Assembly: GCA_027459565.1 (NCBI GenBank)
Contig: DAIDIA010000232.1
Location: forward strand, 1-6,114
Length of the DNA stretch: 6,114 bases
From: Acidimicrobiaceae bacterium
GTDB taxonomy: Bacteria > Actinomycetota > Acidimicrobiia > Acidimicrobiales > Bog-793
Direction: 5' to 3'
This document shows, in pieces, positions 5,064-6,114 of this stretch. The notes beneath the pieces were generated by a model. That model was not told the origin of the DNA. It was given only the letters and a program-made list of their open reading frames with translations, and did no database searches. The translations under genes and the position numbers were made by a program. Each line of letters begins with the position of its first letter. Within the stretch, counting starts at the first letter, position 1.

Positions 5064-5333
5064 TTATTGGCTTCGCGCGCATTCAGGCTCTTCGAATTCG
5101 GATACGAGTGAGGTGTCTCGCGCCGCGGACCTTTCGGAGTTCCACTCCGCGGTCGCGAGGTTTGAAGAGGACAATGCTCCCCGATATTCAGGCGTCGCCC
5201 GCGCGATCCGATCTTGTTCGAGCACGCGACCGAGCCAGTCAGCGGCGCGCCGTGTGATCCTCGCATCAAGGTGATGACGGCGCGCCGACGCACCCAGCGC
5301 GAAATCAGCCGCGCCGAGGGAGTGCACGGGCAA
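5064..5333 (-). CDS. Doubtful hypothetical protein (89 aa, TTG start)
   Basis: The frame runs from TTG 5333 (or GTG 5327) to TAA at 5066-5064, and it stays open upstream towards the divergent glycosylase gene. The product is Ala/Arg-rich with a possible helix, RITRRAADWLGRVLEQDRIAR, followed by a polar tail. Third codon positions are moderately GC-rich, about as one would expect for a weak coding signal in this genome. No domain is recognised and no Shine-Dalgarno site or -10 box is apparent at the start. It could be a small regulator, a decayed gene or chance. Confidence 0.2.
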   Translation of the reverse strand: MPVHSLGAADFALGASARRHHLDARITRRAADWLGRVLEQDRIARATPEYRGALSSSNLATAEWNSERSAARDTSLVSEFEEPECARSQ

Positions 5334-5407
5334 GATCGCGGGCGAGATCCCCGACCGACGCGAGGCTGTCTCGATGATTCGCGCGGAGACAGCAGACCTG
5401 TACTTGC

Positions 5408-5413
5408 TAGTCT
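5408..5413 (+). promoter_or_regulatory. -10 box of the glycosylase gene (TAGTCT)
   Basis: TAGTCT fits TAnnnT and ends exactly six bases before the GTG at 5420, placing transcription start on the start codon. No Shine-Dalgarno site precedes the GTG, so a leaderless message is likely. Confidence 0.5.
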
Positions 5414-5419
5414 GACCCG

Positions 5420-5788
5420 GTGCGGATCTGGGACGTTGCCCCGAACCTTCTGTGCCGTCAGCATCTCCTCGGCGAACACCGCGAGCTGCACGGACTGTGG
5501 AACATCCTCACCGTGCACGGCGGCTCGGGAGGCTACTCCCGACATCCCGAAACACTCCGGTGGTACGGAAAAACCCGAGCACTGTTCGAACGCCACGAAC
5601 TGCTGGTCGCGGAGATGGACCGTCGCGGCTACCAGCACCGCTCTCCTCTTGATGAGCGCCAGACCTCCGGTAGCTCCATTCAGGATGTCCTGGTTGACAC
5701 CGTGGCGCGTCAGCTTGCCATCCTGGCGGACAAACCCTGCGAATGCCTCGTCGGAGGGCATCTGGCACAACCGACATCGACGGATTGA
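5420..5788 (+). CDS. Pyrimidine dimer DNA glycosylase, T4 endonuclease V-like (122 aa)
   Basis: This protein likely excises UV-induced cyclobutane pyrimidine dimers and nicks the abasic site, starting base excision repair. The N-terminus MRIWDVAPNLLCRQHLLGEH followed by RELHGLWNIL matches the Pyr_excise family (T4 DenV): QHLLGEHREL aligns with QHLMAEYREL of the phage enzyme, so E22 corresponds to catalytic Glu23. Further family-like segments are GGYSRHPETLRW (near residues 37-48), the helix KTRALFERHELLVAEMDRRGY and HRSPLD. At 122 aa it is slightly shorter than the 137 aa T4 protein. The GTG start is supported by the -10 box six bases upstream and by the family N-terminus. The phage nucleophile Thr2 has no separate counterpart here; Met1 sits at its position. 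The gene appears to be a single-gene unit followed by hairpins. Confidence 0.82.
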   Translation: MRIWDVAPNLLCRQHLLGEHRELHGLWNILTVHGGSGGYSRHPETLRWYGKTRALFERHELLVAEMDRRGYQHRSPLDERQTSGSSIQDVLVDTVARQLAILADKPCECLVGGHLAQPTSTD

Positions 5789-5835
5789 TCGAAGCACAGA
5801 TCAGGTGGCCGGATCCCGAGCTGCCCGAGCGGACT

Positions 5836-5862
5836 GGGTGACCATGAAGCGCCGCTTCACCC
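5836..5862 (+). terminator. Hairpin 47 bases after the glycosylase gene
   Basis: GGGTGA (5836-5841) pairs with TCACCC (5857-5862), and alternatively TGAAGC (5845-5850) pairs with GCTTCA (5854-5859) around a 3-base loop. The two pairings share bases and are exclusive. There is no T-run, so this is a possible L-shaped terminator for the glycosylase gene. Confidence 0.35.
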
Positions 5863-5879
5863 GAGGGTCGCTTTCGCAT

Positions 5880-5911
5880 CGACCCCTGGCTTCGCGCCAT
5901 GTCATGGGTCG
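5880..5911 (+). repeat. Second inverted repeat between glycosylase and ABC genes
   Basis: CGACCC (5880-5885) and GGGTCG (5906-5911) enclose an inner stem, TGGC/GCCA (5887-5890 and 5896-5899), with loop TTCGC. The structure could act with the preceding hairpin in termination, or as part of the control region of the downstream gene. Confidence 0.35.
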
Positions 5912-5924
5912 GCGTTTCCGACGG

Positions 5925-5953
5925 GGGAACTTCCCTCCTCTCCTGCCTATGCT
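5925..5953 (+). promoter_or_regulatory. Promoter of the ABC gene with an 11 bp palindrome at -35
   Basis: TATGCT (5948-5953) fits TAnnnT and ends six bases before the ATG at 5960, again implying a leaderless message. At the -35 position stands the perfect palindrome GGGAACTTCCC (5925-5935) in place of a TTGaca-like hexamer. A regulator bound there could activate or block the promoter. The GGAAC within it also resembles an ECF-sigma -35, but the -10 does not fit that class. Confidence 0.45.
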
Positions 5954-5959
5954 GGCGCG

Positions 5960-6114
5960 ATGGCTGCCGCGCTCGAACTCCGGGGACTGACGCGGCGATT
6001 CGGAAGCCTCACCGCGCTCGACAACCTGACCTTCTCGGTCCCGTCCGGCCAGGTGGTCGGCTTCCTGGGTCCAAACGGTGCTGGCAAGACGACGACGATG
6101 CGCGCGGTGTTCGG
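5960..6114 (+). CDS. ABC transporter ATP-binding protein, N-terminal fragment (runs off the right edge)
   Basis: This is the nucleotide-binding subunit of an ABC transporter. The 51 visible codons begin [20 protein letters not shown], with the A-loop aromatic in RRFG (F14). The Walker A motif GPNGAGKTT spans residues 37-45, and K43 would contact ATP phosphates. G-x-L-T-R-x-F-G and [16 protein letters not shown] are typical of the CcmA/DrrA-type exporters of drugs, lipids or polysaccharides, where the ATPase is usually followed by a membrane permease gene. The substrate cannot be told from this fragment. The ATG at 5960 fits the -10 box six bases upstream and the family N-terminus; the ATG at 5949 is in another frame. 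Confidence 0.9.
   Translation, partial: MAAALELRGLTRRFGSLTALDNLTFSVPSGQVVGFLGPNGAGKTTTMRAVF

Noticed and set aside
5051..5797. 248 aa minus-strand frame across the glycosylase gene
   Set aside because: The opposite strand encodes a recognisable DNA glycosylase over 5420-5788. This frame has no motif and low-complexity Arg/Ser content.
5810..5870. tRNA-like stretch (CTGCCCGAGCGGACTGG)
   Set aside because: It resembles the D-arm of a Ser/Leu tRNA, but no acceptor, anticodon or T stems can be paired around it.
5214..5990. 258 aa plus-strand frame
   Set aside because: It overlaps the glycosylase in a different frame and runs into the ABC gene promoter. It is Ser/Arg/Thr-rich with no domain.
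1..6114. CRISPR array
   Set aside because: No regularly spaced direct repeats were seen; the repeats present are the element ends and isolated hairpins.

Overview
The window looks like chromosomal DNA from a high-GC actinobacterium, possibly of the acidophilic Acidimicrobiia type (a guess from general feel only). The supporting signs are GC-rich third codon positions, several genes that appear to be read from leaderless mRNAs (a TAnnnT -10 box six bases before the start codon), tRNAs with an encoded CCA, and the tig/tRNA-Pro/tRNA-Gly neighbourhood.

Left flank (1-564): the 5' end of the trigger factor gene tig leaves the window on the minus strand. It is followed by tRNA-Pro(UGG) and tRNA-Gly(UCC) on the plus strand.

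Mobile element (about 566-3583): one base after the CCA of tRNA-Gly begins a roughly 3.0 kb element bounded by imperfect terminal inverted repeats (core CGACAAAAC). It carries three intact genes. A DDE transposase and a divergent tyrosine recombinase-like protein lie on the minus strand and are translationally coupled by an ATGA overlap. A small Cys-motif protein resembling DUF6788 is divergent on the plus strand. The 37 bp between the divergent starts holds overlapping promoters and an imperfect inverted repeat with a 6 bp centre, which looks like a tyrosine recombinase core site. The layout suggests a transposase that moves the element and a recombinase that resolves cointegrates, as TnpA and TnpI do in Tn4430. 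I do not recognise this gene combination as a named IS family.

Middle (3584-4722): a repeat-rich non-coding stretch is followed by a minus-strand gene for a secreted protein. It has a signal peptide, a Cys-containing segment, fifteen Gly-X-Y collagen-like triplets and a C-terminal domain resembling the Hcp tube protein of type VI secretion. Its Shine-Dalgarno site and promoter are both visible.

Right flank (4723-6114): about 340 bp show no convincing gene, and then comes a doubtful minus-strand reading frame. Next are a leaderless gene for a T4 endonuclease V-like pyrimidine dimer DNA glycosylase and the start of an ABC transporter ATPase gene that runs off the window. The ATPase gene has an 11 bp palindrome at its -35 position.

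The two most unusual objects are the coupled DDE/tyrosine recombinase element and the collagen-Hcp fusion.
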